NCBI GenBank assembly: GCA_034430595.1
Contig: DAOUEL010000031.1
Location: 1 to 64,000 of the forward strand
Reading direction: 5' to 3'
Source of the DNA: E44-bin32 sp034430595
GTDB taxonomy: Bacteria > Chloroflexota > Anaerolineae > Anaerolineales > E44-bin32
Length of the DNA stretch: 64,000 bases
Below, one piece after another: positions 49,371-57,674 of the stretch. The notes beneath the pieces were generated by a model. The model was not told the origin of the DNA. It saw only the letters and a program-made list of their open reading frames with translations, and ran no database searches. The number at the start of each line of letters is the position of its first letter. Positions within the stretch are counted from its first letter, which is position 1. Both the position numbers and the translations under genes were made by a program.

Positions 49371-52300
49371 ATGGCCACCGATCTACAGCCAGCAGCCAGC
49401 CGTGGTTCTCGACCTGCGTGGTTCAACCTGGGGATCATGCTCCTGATTCTCATCCTTGCGCTGGGCCTCGCGTCACGCCTGATCGGTCTCGGCGATCGCG
49501 TGATGAGCCACGATGAAATTAACCACGTGTACTGGGCCTGGATGTTCTTTGACACCGGGAATTACAGTGCCGATCCGCTTTCGCACGGTCCCTTTCAATT
49601 TCACATCCTGGCGCTGAGTTATCTGCTTTTCGGGGATAACGATTTCTCGGCTCGCCTGCCAGCCGCCCTCACCGGGGTGGCCATCCTTGGAATCCTGTGG
49701 CTTTTCCGCCGCTGGCTTGGAAGGGCTGGAGCGCTGGCTGCAGCAGCGCTCGCACTGCTCAGTCCCTACATGCTTTACTACTCCCGTTACGCGCGAAATG
49801 AAATCTTCGTTGTCGCTGAAGTGCTGCTTACCATCTGGGTTATCTTCCGTTATCTCGAAACACGCCGCTCACGCTGGCTCTACGCACTGGCCGCGCTGCT
49901 TGCCCTACATGCTGCGACCAAGGAGACCTATTTCCTTTTTACCGCCCCGCTGCTGATCTTCCTCGCTGGTGTGCTCAGCCTGGAACTCTTCCGAAGCAGC
50001 TGGGCAAAGCCGCAGACGAAACGGCTCTTCTCGATCGGCCTCGCCCTGGCGGTTGGTGGATTCGGCCTGGCATTGGTCAGCTTCCTCCGTGACCGCTCGC
50101 AGGCTGGTGAAGCAGCCATCCCGGTTGCCTCGTCGCTGGTCTTCGTCGGGGCTGCCTTCGGTCTGATCGGCGCGGTTCTGCTCATTTCCGCGCTGATCCG
50201 TGAGTACGGCCGTTCACTGGAAGAGCGCTTTCCCACGCTGGACCTGATCATCGTGATCACGACCTTGACCCTTCCCCAGCTTGCCTCGCTCCCGGCACAG
50301 ATCCTCGGCTGGAATCCACTCGATGTCAGCGACCCCTTCAGCTACAGCCGCACAGTTGGCACCGTCATTATCCTGACCGGAATCGCGGCCGGGCTTGGCT
50401 ACGCCTGGGGCCGCAGGCGCTGGCTGATCATCGCCGGTATCTTCAGCATGATCTTCTTCCCGCTCTACACCACCTTCTTCACTAATCCCGGCGGGGTCTA
50501 CATCGGGTTGGTGCGTTCTCTCGGGTACTGGCTAGTTCAGCAGGGTGTGGAACGCGGCTCACAGCCCTGGTATTACTACCTCCTGGTTCAGATTCCAATT
50601 TATGAGTACCTGGCCGCCCTGGGAGCAACCGCAGCGGTGGTCATCGCACTGGTTAAATCACCCTGGCGGCGCTCCCGGCCCGAATCAAGCCCGGGGGTAG
50701 AACCTGGCCAAGCATCAGTGCAACCGGTCTTCCTGGCGTTCCTTTTCTTCTGGGCGATCAGCGCCTTCTTTATCTTCACTTTTGCCGGCGAGCGGATGCC
50801 CTGGTTGACAGTTCATATTGTGCTGCCGCTGATACTGCTCAGCGGCTGGGCGTTCAACCAGCTCTTCGGGAAGCTCTCCGCCCGTGACCTGTGGAGCTGG
50901 AAATCGGCCGCCATCGTCGTGCTCATGATTCTCGCATCCGACGGTCTGGCGGGCGCGCTCAGCAGCTTGATGGGCTGGGGCCAGGTTTCAGGCATTCCGC
51001 TCGATGCGTCGCGCCGTTTCGCCGGTGCGCTCACTCCGGCGGTCATTGCAGCCACGGCCGGTTGGTTCGCCTGGAGGTTGTCCCAGCAGGAGTCCTGGCG
51101 GCGCATCATTCGCCTGGCTTCACTGGTCTTGCTGGCTATGATTTCCATCCAGACCGCCCGCACAGCCCTTCGAGCAGCCTTCAGCAATGCCAATTCTGCG
51201 CAGGAGTTCCTGGTTTATGCACACGCCGGCCCTGGTCCTAAGATCGCACTGAAGGAGATCGAAAGACTTTCCTACAACATTACGGGTGGGCTCGATCTTC
51301 CCGTGGCGTACGATAACTTCGCCGCCTACCCGTACTGGTGGTATTTGCGGGACTACAGCAAAGCGCTGAATTTTGGCGAATCCCCCAGCCGCGAACTGCT
51401 GCGCTACCCGATCGTCGTCGCCGGTGAAAGCAACTACGCCCGGGTCGAGGCTTTCCTCGGGGAAGGCTACCGCTCGGTCGTCTACGAGCGTATGTGGTGG
51501 CCGATTGAAGACTATAACGGTCTGACCTGGGACCGCATTCGTGCCGCGCTCGCCGACCCGGCGATGCGCCGGGCGCTGTGGGAGTTGTGGTTTAACCGCG
51601 ACTATCAGCCTTACGCTCAGCTGAAGGGGCGCGACCTCTCGCCAAGCGGATGGGCGCCCGCAGAGCATATGAAGGTGTACATCCGTGAGGACCTGGCCGC
51701 CGGGTACCCCGGCGCCACCTACTCCAGCACATTGGGGGACGAGACAGCGTTCGTCGACACCTACGGCAACAGCACATTCAGCCTGTCACCACAGCTGGTA
51801 TTTGGCGGATCCGGCACCGCTCCCGGTGAGCTCCAGGCACCGCGCCAAATCGCCTTCACGACCGAAGGCAACCTGCTGGTGGCCGATTCGAATAATCACC
51901 GCGTTCAGCTGTTCTCATCGACCGGGGAGTTGCTACGCGCCTGGGGCGAATATGCCGATGCCGGTTTGGGACCGGCACCGGGAGGGACATTCAACCAGCC
52001 GTGGGGGGTGGCCGCCGGGCAGAACGAGGTTTACGTCGCTGACACATGGAACCACCGCATCCAGCGCTTCGACAACCAGGGCACCTTCATCAACAGCTTC
52101 GGCACTTTCGGGACGGAGGGCGGCGAGCTGGCGTTGTACGGCCCGCGGTCCGTTGCCGTGGACAGCGAAGGCCGAATCTACGTCGTCGACACTGGCAATA
52201 AACGCGTGCTGGTGTTCGACGCTCAGGGCACGCCTTTGGCTGAACTCGGCGGCGGTGGCATCGAGCCCGGCCGGCTGGATGAGCCGGTCGGAATCGCCAT

Positions 52301-52658
52301 CGGGCCAGATGACCGGATTTATGTCGTCGACACCTGGAACCAGCGCATCCAGGTTTTCCGTGAGTCCACACCCGGGATCTTCCAATTCGATCTGGAGTGG
52401 CCGGTGGAAGCCTGGTTTGGGCAGTCCGTCGAGAACAAGCCTTATGTGGCCGTTTCACGCGATGGCCAGGTCTGTACCAGCGACCCAGAAGGAGCACGAG
52501 TGCTCTGCTTTGACGAGCAGGGGATCTTCCTGCGGGGCATTGTCAGCCCGGGCCTAAGCCGGCCGAGCGGTTTGGCGTTCGATGCCACCTGCCGCCTGTG
52601 GGTCGCCGATGCTGAATCGGATCAGATCCAGGTCTTTGACCTGGGGGGATGCCAGTAG
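49371..52658 (+). CDS. Agl23-like (TIGR03663) GT39-fold membrane protein with C-terminal NHL repeats
   Basis: This 1095-residue protein has two parts. Residues 1 to about 590 form a polytopic GT-C (PMT/ArnT-like) glycosyltransferase of the Agl23 type: LASRLIGLGDRVMSHDEINHVYW near residues 33-55 holds the catalytic acidic residue, followed by NYSADPLSHGPFQFHIL and about a dozen helices. A soluble domain spans about 590-800. Residues about 815-1095 form a beta-propeller of NHL repeats (LLVADSNNHRVQLF, VYVADTWNHRIQRF, IYVVDTGNKRVLVF, IYVVDTWNQRIQVF). It probably glycosylates surface proteins or lipids outside the membrane, with the propeller for binding. AAGGAG lies 7 bases before the ATG. Confidence 0.88.
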   Translation: MATDLQPAASRGSRPAWFNLGIMLLILILALGLASRLIGLGDRVMSHDEINHVYWAWMFFDTGNYSADPLSHGPFQFHILALSYLLFGDNDFSARLPAALTGVAILGILWLFRRWLGRAGALAAAALALLSPYMLYYSRYARNEIFVVAEVLLTIWVIFRYLETRRSRWLYALAALLALHAATKETYFLFTAPLLIFLAGVLSLELFRSSWAKPQTKRLFSIGLALAVGGFGLALVSFLRDRSQAGEAAIPVASSLVFVGAAFGLIGAVLLISALIREYGRSLEERFPTLDLIIVITTLTLPQLASLPAQILGWNPLDVSDPFSYSRTVGTVIILTGIAAGLGYAWGRRRWLIIAGIFSMIFFPLYTTFFTNPGGVYIGLVRSLGYWLVQQGVERGSQPWYYYLLVQIPIYEYLAALGATAAVVIALVKSPWRRSRPESSPGVEPGQASVQPVFLAFLFFWAISAFFIFTFAGERMPWLTVHIVLPLILLSGWAFNQLFGKLSARDLWSWKSAAIVVLMILASDGLAGALSSLMGWGQVSGIPLDASRRFAGALTPAVIAATAGWFAWRLSQQESWRRIIRLASLVLLAMISIQTARTALRAAFSNANSAQEFLVYAHAGPGPKIALKEIERLSYNITGGLDLPVAYDNFAAYPYWWYLRDYSKALNFGESPSRELLRYPIVVAGESNYARVEAFLGEGYRSVVYERMWWPIEDYNGLTWDRIRAALADPAMRRALWELWFNRDYQPYAQLKGRDLSPSGWAPAEHMKVYIREDLAAGYPGATYSSTLGDETAFVDTYGNSTFSLSPQLVFGGSGTAPGELQAPRQIAFTTEGNLLVADSNNHRVQLFSSTGELLRAWGEYADAGLGPAPGGTFNQPWGVAAGQNEVYVADTWNHRIQRFDNQGTFINSFGTFGTEGGELALYGPRSVAVDSEGRIYVVDTGNKRVLVFDAQGTPLAELGGGGIEPGRLDEPVGIAIGPDDRIYVVDTWNQRIQVFRESTPGIFQFDLEWPVEAWFGQSVENKPYVAVSRDGQVCTSDPEGARVLCFDEQGIFLRGIVSPGLSRPSGLAFDATCRLWVADAESDQIQVFDLGGCQ

Positions 52659-52698
52659 GATAGGACAATCTAGGCAAGCGATTACCCTGAGGCCTACG

Positions 52699-53382
52699 AT
52701 GAGTGATCGAACGAGAACGAAACTGTGGAACCCGATCAAACTTCTGGGGATCGCTTTCCTGATTCTGCTCAGCTCGAGTGCATGTATCATGACGTTTTCA
52801 CTTCCCAGCTCCTCCCCAAATGCAGCACCGATACAACCTGAACAAACGAAGGGGAGTAACCCGGATCTCGAACGAGAGGTCATTGCTCAGGCGACAAATC
52901 TTGCCGTTCTGGCGACTCAAGTCAGCCAGCTCGCGGCGGATCTGGAAGCACAGCAGGGGCTGATTCGCTACCTCGCTACGCGCGGTCCAGCTCTTCCACC
53001 GACGCTTCAAGTTCCCGGCAGCCCGACACCTTACCTGCCACTGCGCGGCATCCTGGAGATCGAAAACGGGAAGTGCTGCGTGGGCGGGATCGCCGGCGAG
53101 TCGACCATGATTCGGGTCGCACTGCTTGCCGAGAGTCCGTACGGGGAAGTGACCGGGATGCGCGTATCCGCTGGAGGCACACCGCGTTCGTCACAGGCCT
53201 TCGAACAAGTGCCCTGGCAGCCGTACCTGCCCTCGATCTCATTTGAGATACCGATTGCAACCAATTGGACCGGCTTTTACGTCCAGGCGCAGTTCAAGGA
53301 CGCGCTTGGGAACCTATCCCCGGTCTATATCGACGACATCTCGGTTGAGGGCATGCCGTCACCGCTCACGCCAACGCCGTAA
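52699..53382 (+). CDS. Hypothetical lipoprotein
   Basis: This 227-residue protein has a short charged N-terminus, a hydrophobic stretch and a lipobox-like LSSSAC near residue 29, so it is probably a lipoprotein on the outer face of the membrane. A predicted coiled coil (residues about 55-90, ATNLAVLATQVSQLAADLEAQQ) is followed by a beta-rich domain with CCVGGIAGE near residue 125. The C-terminus is Pro/Thr-rich. I do not recognise a family. The ATG at 52699 lies 40 bases after the glycosyltransferase stop, so the genes may be co-transcribed. Confidence 0.65.
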   Translation: MSDRTRTKLWNPIKLLGIAFLILLSSSACIMTFSLPSSSPNAAPIQPEQTKGSNPDLEREVIAQATNLAVLATQVSQLAADLEAQQGLIRYLATRGPALPPTLQVPGSPTPYLPLRGILEIENGKCCVGGIAGESTMIRVALLAESPYGEVTGMRVSAGGTPRSSQAFEQVPWQPYLPSISFEIPIATNWTGFYVQAQFKDALGNLSPVYIDDISVEGMPSPLTPTP

Positions 53383-53595
53383 GATTTGATTCTTCCCCTT
53401 GGTCGATTCATCCCCGGGATGCTCCACTGGCAGCTTCTTACCACCCGGACTGCCGGATCTCAAGTCGACCTTTGCAGCCGATTTGTTCCTTTCGATCAAG
53501 TGTGATTGGGAGGGAAGGGATTGAACGCTGCGATCTTTCCGGGCTGGAGATCATGCCCACCAAAAACACCTCAGTCCCGAGAACCTGCGGCCTAC

Positions 53596-53624
53596 TTGAC
53601 CACATGCCGGGTTTCCGGCATACT
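53596..53624 (+). promoter_or_regulatory. Promoter giving a probable leaderless mRNA for the lipoprotein at 53631
   Basis: TTGACC (53596-53601) and CATACT (53619-53624) are separated by exactly 17 bases. The expected start of transcription falls on the ATG at 53631. There is no Shine-Dalgarno sequence. The spacer contains the hairpin ATGCCGG-GTTT-CCGGCAT. Confidence 0.45.
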
Positions 53625-53630
53625 CGCCAC

Positions 53631-54407
53631 ATGCGCTTGAGATTCATTATTTCAACCCTTGTGCTGTTGATGCTGAGTGGTTGTAATGCGATTGGCGCAG
53701 CAGGCACGGGTTCACAAGGGAACCCACCCCAGCCCTCAACCAGCCTGCAAACCACCTATGCAGCGCCGACGCTGCCGCCGGCGTACACTGTGACTCCCAC
53801 CGTTACCCGCACTCCGCGACCGACCATTACGGCTACCCCCTTCACCGTCGTTTCGGTGGAGCCTGATGCCAGCGCGACATCCGAATCCAACCCGGAACCC
53901 ACGAAGACAGCCGCGTTTGGCCCCTGGGAACGAGTCGAGGACATCTACCTCGGTATTTCAGCTGAGATTCCGCCGGGTATGAAAGCCATGCGGAGCGGGC
54001 GGTCCTTGGTGATTACATCAACCAGTGAAGATTCGGCTAGCTCGTTCCAGATCGAGCTGCGGGTAGACTCGGCGATCGCGGTGCGGTTCCCTCAAGGTGT
54101 CGATCCGACGCAAGCACTCAGCGTGCTCGATGGAATGCTGGGCGACCTTGAATCAAGCCAGACCATTCTCAATGTGATTCGACCTCCGGCAGGGGTAACG
54201 CTGGGTGGGAATCCGGGTGCGAGTGCTGCGCTTCGCACCCGGCCGCTTGAAGAGGAGCAGCTTGAAACCACCCTCTGGTACGTGGCTGCAATCGTGCATG
54301 AAGAGCAAAAAGTCGTTCGCGTCCTGGCATCGGCCCCGGAAAGCGCAGGCGTCACCAACCTGTCTTTTGCCGAGCGCGTGGCACAGTCGCTGCAGTTCCT
54401 CGAGTGA
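53631..54407 (+). CDS. Hypothetical lipoprotein
   Basis: This 258-residue protein has a clear lipoprotein signal: MRLRFIISTLVLLMLSGC, with the lipidated Cys at 18. A low-complexity Pro/Thr/Ser linker spans about residues 30-95. A folded C-terminal domain (from about residue 100, WERVEDIYLGISAEIPPGM) resembles PsbP/DUF1795-type beta-alpha folds only loosely. The ATG at 53631 is chosen because it begins the signal peptide and fits the leaderless promoter. The longer upstream reading is not typical. The function is unknown. Confidence 0.65.
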   Translation: MRLRFIISTLVLLMLSGCNAIGAAGTGSQGNPPQPSTSLQTTYAAPTLPPAYTVTPTVTRTPRPTITATPFTVVSVEPDASATSESNPEPTKTAAFGPWERVEDIYLGISAEIPPGMKAMRSGRSLVITSTSEDSASSFQIELRVDSAIAVRFPQGVDPTQALSVLDGMLGDLESSQTILNVIRPPAGVTLGGNPGASAALRTRPLEEEQLETTLWYVAAIVHEEQKVVRVLASAPESAGVTNLSFAERVAQSLQFLE

Positions 54408-54419
54408 TCGAGAGGGGAT

Positions 54420-54650
54420 TCAGCCCACCTGATCCGCCCGGATTTCAGGCTGCCCGTCTCTTTCGGGATCGAAGATCTCTTCTATCGGAAGGCGGAAGAT
54501 ATCCGCCAACTTAAAAGCCAGTGGAAGGCTCGGATCGTACCGGCCGGTTTCCAGCGCGTTGATCGTCTGGCGCGATACTCCAGCCCGTTCTGCCAATTAC
54601 GCTTGAGACCAATTCCGCTCGGCCCTCAGGACCTTAAGTCGATTCTTCAT
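54420..54650 (-). pseudogene. XRE-family HTH regulator interrupted by an in-frame stop
   Basis: The minus strand reads MKNRLKVLRAERNWSQA, then TAA at 54599-54597, then LAERAGVSRQTINALETGRY and DPSLPLAFKLADIF, ending in IEEIFDPERDGQPEIRADQVG. Without the stop this would be a complete 76-residue YgzD-type XRE helix-turn-helix protein. The stop replaces the residue between SQA and LA, normally Asp or Glu (GAA to TAA is one change). It is therefore a nonsense pseudogene, a sequencing error, or a stop that is read through. The ATG overlaps the stop of the upstream membrane-protein gene (ATGA), the usual gene pair for this family. Confidence 0.85.
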
Positions 54651-55162
54651 CGATACTTCCAGATCAGCCAGAGTTTACCGATACCCCAGCAAATGGTCAT
54701 CGGCAGCCCGTCATAGACCCAGTTCGGCTGCTGCACTCCAACCTGGCTCAACAAGCCTACCGTCAGCATCGTCACGGCCGAGAAATCAAATCCAATGGCG
54801 ATGGCCTCGGTTTGAATCCTGCGCTGCAGTTCATCCAGCCCCGCGATGGACCACCCGAGGGCAAGCACAAACAGCAGGAAAGCCCCGGCGGTAGCCAGAA
54901 GGAGGATGGTCTTCAGGTTCGTATTGGAGATGTCATCGATGAACTCGAATGAAACTAATATAAGGACCAGGAATAGACCGGCTATCAGGATGACCCGTCG
55001 TATTGCACCCGGGCGGTACTGCATCAACTGCCCGCGTCCTTCAAAGCCAGCTCCGATCGCAAGCCCGATCACCAAACCAAAGCTGAGATCCTCCAACAGA
55101 TCGCCCTGGATCAACCCCAAGCTCGCACCAATGATCGCACCAAGTACCAGCCCTCCCGTCAT
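54647..55162 (-). CDS. Membrane protein partner of an XRE regulator
   Basis: This 171-residue protein has about five membrane segments. The first two are glycine-rich (GGLVLGAIIGASLGLIQGDLL, LSFGLVIGLAIGAGF), with later DELQRRIQTEAIAIGFDFSAVTML near residue 115, reminiscent of the DUF2178/DUF6442-like membrane proteins encoded beside small XRE regulators. The family assignment is tentative and its function unknown. Its stop overlaps the start of the interrupted XRE gene by four bases, so the pair is translationally coupled. Confidence 0.65.
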   Translation of the reverse strand: MTGGLVLGAIIGASLGLIQGDLLEDLSFGLVIGLAIGAGFEGRGQLMQYRPGAIRRVILIAGLFLVLILVSFEFIDDISNTNLKTILLLATAGAFLLFVLALGWSIAGLDELQRRIQTEAIAIGFDFSAVTMLTVGLLSQVGVQQPNWVYDGLPMTICWGIGKLWLIWKYR

Positions 55163-55389
55163 GCCTCCTAAACGACGCTATGAGCGCTGCGATTCTCCGC
55201 CCGGATCGCTTGTTTCTGTCACTCCTTGCTGCAGATCGGATTTACACCAAAGTGAAGATTATTTTACTAATTCTCAAGTTAGCTTTACTTCCAGTTTGAT
55301 ATATGTTTTACCTTCTGGGAGTACCGAACGGGCAGCTCTTTGCATGTAAGCATCCAGCGTGTAAGATTTCAAGGACCGCCGATCGCGCG

Positions 55390-56175
55390 ATGATGGATAT
55401 GGCGACAATCCAGCTTGTCTCAAGTGACCGAACGAAGAACGCGGTCCTGGCCGCGGAGCTGAGTTCGAAAGGGTATCAAGTGGAGGCCGGCCTTATGTCG
55501 GAAGATGTGCGCCGCCGGATGCTCGCCTCCCCGCCCGATGCGATCATCTTCGATCTCGACCGGGCGCCGGCCACAGGACGGGACCTAGGCCTCTTCTTCC
55601 GGGTCCAGCTGCCCACCAGGCACTGCCTGCTGGTGTTCCTCGATGGTAAACCGGGACAGGTGAATGCGATCCGTACGCTGCTTCCGGATGCCTGTTACAG
55701 CACAGCCGACACATTAACCGAAGACCTTGAGCGAGGTTTGCAGAGCAAACCTGCCGATCCGATTGTGCCGTCTTCCGTCTTCGCCGGGTACCGGGGCCGT
55801 CCGCTGGCGGCGAAACTGGGGATCAAACGCGGCATGTCCGTCGCGTTGATCGACGCACCGGAGGACTTCGAAGCTTCGCTTGCCCTGCTCCCCGAGCAGG
55901 TCAAGATCTCACGCACAGCTGATAAGGCCTCCCTGACGCTCTGGTTCACCACTAACCACGCAGATCTCATGACAGATTTGAAGGACCGCTTGAGCATGGC
56001 AAATCCGGGAAAAATCTGGATCATCTGGCCTAAACGATCCTCGGGCGTGAGTAGCGATCTCACACAAGCCCGCGTCCGTCAGGCAGGGCTTGGTGCGAAC
56101 TGGGTGGATTTCAAGGTGTGTTCGATCGACGACACCTGGACCGGGTTGTGTTTCACTGCCCGCCAGCAGGCGTAG
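55390..56175 (+). CDS. Receiver-like domain fused to DUF3052
   Basis: This protein of about 261 residues has an N-terminal degenerate receiver fold (residues about 4-115: IQLVSSDRTKNAVLAAELSSKG, AIIFDLDRAPATGRDLGLFF). It keeps an Asp at the usual phosphorylation position but shows no conserved Lys. The C-terminal domain from about residue 133 is DUF3052: GYRGRPLAAKLGIKRGMSVA, LIDAPEDFEASLALLP, WIIWPKRSSGVSSDLTQARVRQ, KVCSIDDTWTGLCF. DUF3052 proteins are usually stand-alone and of unknown function. The start is uncertain: ATGs occur at 55390 and 55393, with AAGGA about 14 bases upstream, and a longer frame begins at 55303. Confidence 0.72.
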   Translation: MMDMATIQLVSSDRTKNAVLAAELSSKGYQVEAGLMSEDVRRRMLASPPDAIIFDLDRAPATGRDLGLFFRVQLPTRHCLLVFLDGKPGQVNAIRTLLPDACYSTADTLTEDLERGLQSKPADPIVPSSVFAGYRGRPLAAKLGIKRGMSVALIDAPEDFEASLALLPEQVKISRTADKASLTLWFTTNHADLMTDLKDRLSMANPGKIWIIWPKRSSGVSSDLTQARVRQAGLGANWVDFKVCSIDDTWTGLCFTARQQA

Positions 56176-56182
56176 GCTACAG

Positions 56183-56821
56183 ATGCGCATCATCGACCTC
56201 GCCAGCTGGCCACACCGTGCGGCCTTCGAGATCTACCGTCACTTCGACTACCCCCACTTTAATCTAACCGCAAACATCGAAGTCGACGAATTTACAGCGG
56301 CAGTTAAAGCTCGATCTGCCTCTTTCACGATAGCTGTTGTCTACACCCTGGCCCGGGCAGCCAATGAGCTGCAACCCTTCCGATTGCGCATCCACGGCGA
56401 GCAGGTCGTCGAGCATGAGCGAGTTGACCCTTCCTTCACGGTGCTCCTGGAGGACGAGCGGTTCAGCTTCTGCACCGTGGAATACAGGAGTGACTTCCAG
56501 TCATTCTCGGCCGAGGCAACGGAGCACATCGAACAAGTCCGCCGCCGTCCCACTCTAGAAGATGAAGCCGGCCAGGATAACCTGCTCTTCATGACCTCCA
56601 TCCCCTGGATCTCATTCACATCCATGCAGCACCCGATCCACATGCACCCGGTCGATTCGGTCCCGCGCCTCGGGTGGGGGCGGATCTTCAAAGATCACGG
56701 GCAACTGCGGATGCCTCTTTCTGTGCAGGTCAACCATGCTTTAATGGACGGTCTCCATGTAGGGCGTTACTATGAGTTGGTCACAGCGTTAATGGCCAAC
56801 CCTGATCAGCTCTTCGGATGA
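56183..56821 (+). CDS. Chloramphenicol acetyltransferase (CAT) family protein
   Basis: This 212-residue protein has the type-CAT fold: DLASWPHRAAFEIYRHFDYPHFNLTANIEV at the N-terminus, DPSFTVL near residue 83, TSIPWISFTSMQHPI near 137-151, and the catalytic motif LSVQVNHALMDGLHVGRYYE near residues 178-197. In classical CATs the last reads HHAxxDG; here the first His is Asn but the catalytic His is kept. Many CAT-like chromosomal proteins acetylate unknown acceptors, so resistance cannot be assumed. The gene starts 7 bases after the stop of the DUF3052 fusion and lacks a clear ribosome-binding site, suggesting coupling. Confidence 0.85.
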   Translation: MRIIDLASWPHRAAFEIYRHFDYPHFNLTANIEVDEFTAAVKARSASFTIAVVYTLARAANELQPFRLRIHGEQVVEHERVDPSFTVLLEDERFSFCTVEYRSDFQSFSAEATEHIEQVRRRPTLEDEAGQDNLLFMTSIPWISFTSMQHPIHMHPVDSVPRLGWGRIFKDHGQLRMPLSVQVNHALMDGLHVGRYYELVTALMANPDQLFG

Positions 56822-56894
56822 TCTAGGAGAACTCGCCACCCGAAGGCCGAGAGGGAAAATGAACCTGCTGGTTGGAAGAGACCAGGAGTAGACG

Positions 56895-57488
56895 ATGACC
56901 GAGATTACATTTATCACCTCGAGGGGCATCCCCTCCGCCCTTCAAGGACCGGCCTTCCAACTGCGGCCGCTGCGAACTACCGATGTAGAGCTCGACTACG
57001 ATGCCGTGATGTCGAGTCGGGCGATGCTGCGCCGCTGGAGCCAGAGCGAGTGGCCGGCAGACGATTTCCCGCTCGAAGGCAACCTGGCCGATCTCGATCG
57101 CCACCAGCGTGAGCACGATGCAGGAATCGCCTTCACCTATACCGTCATGAACCCCGAAAACGACCGCTGCCTGGGTTGCGTCTACATCAATTCGCTAGCG
57201 CCAGAACTGATCGAAGCCGGAATCTGCAAACAAACCGAAGCTGGGAAGATCAATGCGGCCAGCGTGCGCTTCTGGGTGCGAGCCTCGCTGCTTGGCTCAG
57301 ACCTCGAGCGTGATCTACTGCTCGGACTGCGGGAGTGGTTCTCGCGCGAGTGGCCTGTGGATTGCCTGGTCTTTTTGACCAGCCACTCAGAGCGCAGGCA
57401 GCAGGCCTTCTGGGAGTCGAATGGCCTCCAAAAACGCCTAAGCTATGGGACGGCAGGCAATATTTGGGTGGCATACCAAACTACCTGA
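56895..57488 (+). CDS. GNAT-like N-acetyltransferase
   Basis: This 197-residue protein resembles GCN5-related acetyltransferases: FQLRPLRTTDVELDYDAVMSSR near residues 21-42, FTYTVMNPENDRCLGCVYIN near 80-99, FWVRASLLGSDLERDLLLGLREWF near 126-149 (acetyl-CoA binding region) and a C-terminal SERRQQAFWESNGLQ near residue 167. The substrate is unknown. AGGAG lies 8 bases before the ATG. Confidence 0.75.
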   Translation: MTEITFITSRGIPSALQGPAFQLRPLRTTDVELDYDAVMSSRAMLRRWSQSEWPADDFPLEGNLADLDRHQREHDAGIAFTYTVMNPENDRCLGCVYINSLAPELIEAGICKQTEAGKINAASVRFWVRASLLGSDLERDLLLGLREWFSREWPVDCLVFLTSHSERRQQAFWESNGLQKRLSYGTAGNIWVAYQTT

Positions 57489-57674
57489 ACGTGAACCAGT
57501 CATACGTCAGTCAAATTCCGTCGTTATTCTCCTTTATAATTTGGACAAGTTAAGGACAATTTAGGCGAAACGGGTGTACACTTTGTTATTAGCCAATCAC
57601 TTCAGTGAAACCGGTTACTTGACATAACCCTCGATATAGCCTGCCGATCGCCAGCCAAGGCCTGAGACCCTGCT

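Noticed and set aside
56183..56821. Chloramphenicol resistance gene
   Set aside because: The CAT-like fold is clear, but the first residue of the HHxxxDG motif is Asn and chromosomal homologues often have other substrates, so resistance is not claimed.
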